This document shows, piece by piece, positions 31,791 through 33,224 of a stretch of DNA of 33,224 nt; the first letter of the stretch is position 1; every line of letters starts with the position of its first letter. Where the stretch lies: positions 1 through 33,224 of the forward strand of contig JAWLBW010000011.1 in NCBI GenBank assembly GCA_041687475.1, written 5' to 3'. The position numbers and the translations under genes were made by a program. The DNA comes from JAWLBW01 sp041687475 (GTDB taxonomy: Bacteria > J088 > JAWLBW01). The notes beneath the pieces were generated by a model. The model was not told the origin of the DNA. It made no database searches and saw only the letters and a program-made list of their open reading frames with translations.

Positions 31791-32996
31791 ATGCTGACGG
31801 GACGTAGAATCGGTTTTTTCCTTCTGTTCCTCCTGGTCGTGGGGCTGCTCGCGTACGGGTTCTGGCCCAGGCCCCTGCCGGTCGAAACCTTCGAGGTACG
31901 TCGCGCGCCCCTGCGTGTTACGGTCGAGGAGGAAGGGCGCACCAACCTGCGCGACCACTACGTGATCCACGCCCCGGTTTCCGGCTATGCCCGCCGCATT
32001 ACCCTCGAAGCCGGCGATGCTCTTTCACGGGGAGAAACCATTGTCGTGATCGATCCGCTTCCCTCGAGCGTGCTCGACCCTCGCAGCGAGGCCCAGGGCG
32101 AAGCCAATCTGGCGGCTGCGCGGGCTCGCCTCGGTGCGCAGGAAGCGGCGTTGGCGGCGGCTCGCGCCGAAGCCGAACTGGCGGCCGATGAAATTGAACG
32201 TATGCAACGCCTGTTCGAAGGCGACGCCGTTTCGCAACAGCAACTCGATCAGGCCCGTACGCAGCATACCCGTGCGCAGGCGGCATTGCGTGCGGCACGG
32301 CAAAGGGTGGCGGCTGCGCAGAGCGAAGTGAGGGCCGCCGAGTCGGTCTTGGCATTTGCAGGCGAAGGCAGGCAGGGTACCGGGGTCAGCGTGCCCGTGA
32401 CCTCGCCCGTCGAGGGGCGGGTGCTGCGCGTCGAACGCCAGAGCGCGGGGGCCGTGCAGACCGGAACGCCGCTGGTCGTGGTGGGCGATGTGCGCGGTCT
32501 GGAAGTAGCTGTCGACGTGCTCTCCGACGACGCCGTGCGCATCGAGCCGGGCATGCCGGTCGAGCTTGACGGCTGGGGCGGCGACCGGTTGCTCATGGGA
32601 CGCGTGCGCCAGGTGCAGCCCTCGGGGTTCACCAAGGTGTCGGCGCTTGGCGTCGAGGAGCAACGGGTGTGGGTCATGGTCGACATTACCAGCGACCCGG
32701 CGCTGTGGCCGAATCTCGGCGACGGCTACCGGGTGCTGGCCCGATTCCTTCTCTGGGAGGGCGACGATGTTCTGCAGATACCCCGCAGCGCCGTTTTCGA
32801 GCACGACGGCCAACCAACCGTCTACGTTTATGCCGATGGGCGGGCGAGCCTGCGCTCGATTGAAACCGGCCGGCGCAGCGGGCTTCGCGTGCAGGTCACG
32901 GACGGTCTGCGTGAAGGCGAGGCCGTACTCGCCCGGCCCGACGAGCGCATTGAAGCCGGCAGCCGGGTCGAGCCGAGAGAAGAGGGCGTGTCATAG
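31791..32996 (+). CDS. HlyD/MacA-family periplasmic adaptor
   Basis: A 401-residue membrane-fusion protein with one N-terminal membrane helix (about residues 8-24). It has a barrel-sandwich (lipoyl-like) domain split by a helical hairpin rich in Ala, Glu and Gln (about residues 100-185), and a C-terminal beta-barrel region. VTSPVEGRVLRVE is the second lipoyl half. It would couple the ATPase/permease pair to an outer-membrane channel, but no channel gene lies in this operon, so a shared TolC is assumed. The ATG is four bases after the permease stop. Its TAG stop overlaps the end of the convergent mntP gene by six bases. Confidence 0.92.
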   Translation: MLTGRRIGFFLLFLLVVGLLAYGFWPRPLPVETFEVRRAPLRVTVEEEGRTNLRDHYVIHAPVSGYARRITLEAGDALSRGETIVVIDPLPSSVLDPRSEAQGEANLAAARARLGAQEAALAAARAEAELAADEIERMQRLFEGDAVSQQQLDQARTQHTRAQAALRAARQRVAAAQSEVRAAESVLAFAGEGRQGTGVSVPVTSPVEGRVLRVERQSAGAVQTGTPLVVVGDVRGLEVAVDVLSDDAVRIEPGMPVELDGWGGDRLLMGRVRQVQPSGFTKVSALGVEEQRVWVMVDITSDPALWPNLGDGYRVLARFLLWEGDDVLQIPRSAVFEHDGQPTVYVYADGRASLRSIETGRRSGLRVQVTDGLREGEAVLARPDERIEAGSRVEPREEGVS

Positions 32997-33224
32997 GTGT
33001 TCGACGAGAATACGCACGCCGATGCCGATGAGAATGAGGCCGCCGGCAATTTCGGCCCGCTGCGAGAAGGCGTGTCCCAAGCGACCGCCGAGCAACACGG
33101 CGGGAATGCAAAGCGATGTGGTGACCAGAGCGATAATCAGGGCGGGCGCCCAGATGTTCGTTTCGACCAGCGAGTAGCTCACGCCCACGGCCAGGGCGTC
33201 GATACTGGTGGCGACACCGGCAAC
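32991..33224 (-). CDS. mntP: Manganese efflux protein MntP (partial, N-terminus beyond the window)
   Basis: The C-terminal 77 residues of a small membrane transporter. It reads VATSIDALAVGVSYS early (the Asp-containing helix conserved in MntP) and ends with RAEIAGGLILIGIGVRILVEHL-type residues, which are diagnostic of MntP/YebN. MntP exports Mn2+ across the inner membrane. The frame is open to the right edge, so the true start lies outside. Its TGA stop is at 32993-32991 and overlaps the tail of the HlyD gene on the other strand. The mntP 5' region, where a Mn riboswitch might be expected, is not in the window. Confidence 0.93.
   Translation of the reverse strand, partial: VAGVATSIDALAVGVSYSLVETNIWAPALIIALVTTSLCIPAVLLGGRLGHAFSQRAEIAGGLILIGIGVRILVEHL

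Overview
The window is high-GC, densely coded DNA from a Gram-negative bacterium with an outer membrane. It encodes lipoproteins with clear lipoboxes, predicted outer-membrane beta-barrels, an Mla-type phospholipid system, a TolC/RND efflux system and HlyD adaptors. Gene content is proteobacterial in character. The long MlaD with a beta-rich C-terminus and the archaeal-type NMP phosphorylase do not settle the class, so I leave the lineage open between gamma- and delta-type proteobacteria or a relative. I found no tRNA, rRNA, CRISPR array, insertion sequence, phage gene or recognisable transcription-factor gene.

Layout. (1) 1-1824: the tail of an unknown gene, then two minus-strand genes, a PAP2-type membrane phosphatase and a two-domain lipoprotein. 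(2) 2279-6762: a three-gene envelope operon (TPR plus beta-barrel protein, FecR-domain protein, 681-residue lipoprotein) ending in a strong intrinsic terminator. (3) 6883-11097: alanine racemase overlapping an mlaE-mlaF-mlaD operon. (4) 11161-18021: a copper/silver efflux island made of a His-rich secreted protein, a TolC-family channel, a CusB-like lipoprotein adaptor with a heavy-metal-binding domain, CusA with all three metal-relay methionines, and a FixH/YtkA-like periplasmic protein with an MPxMGH motif. (5) 18215-20553: a convergent minus-strand operon encoding an unrecognised secreted protein with four HxxHxxx[YH]D motifs and a Met-rich tail, a predicted outer-membrane barrel and a small SHOCT membrane protein. 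(6) 20676-23109: an AMP/thymidine-phosphorylase-family enzyme next to a PRPP-synthetase homologue. (7) 23189-23920: a TauE/SafE transporter. (8) 24349-28464: an operon of flavin monooxygenase, BASS transporter and two short-chain dehydrogenase/epimerase proteins. (9) 28651-32996: an ATPase-permease-adaptor ABC export system, overlapping tail to tail with a truncated mntP at the right edge.

How the genes fit together. Regions 4 and 5 together look like one metal-handling district. CusA/CusB/TolC would move Cu(I)/Ag(I) from the periplasm to the outside, while the small Met/His proteins would bind metal on the periplasmic side. The 438-residue protein at 19237-20553 is the best candidate for something undescribed. 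Its motifs are spaced 66, 77 and 66 residues apart, which implies a duplicated unit of about 143 residues able to present repeated His/Asp ligands. Region 2 resembles surface-lipoprotein assembly (Slam-like) loci in architecture only. Two intergenic gaps (before the monooxygenase and before the ABC operon) share an ATCCC/GGGAT hairpin, a tandem GTCCG tract and the 10-mer GCCGTGCAGC.
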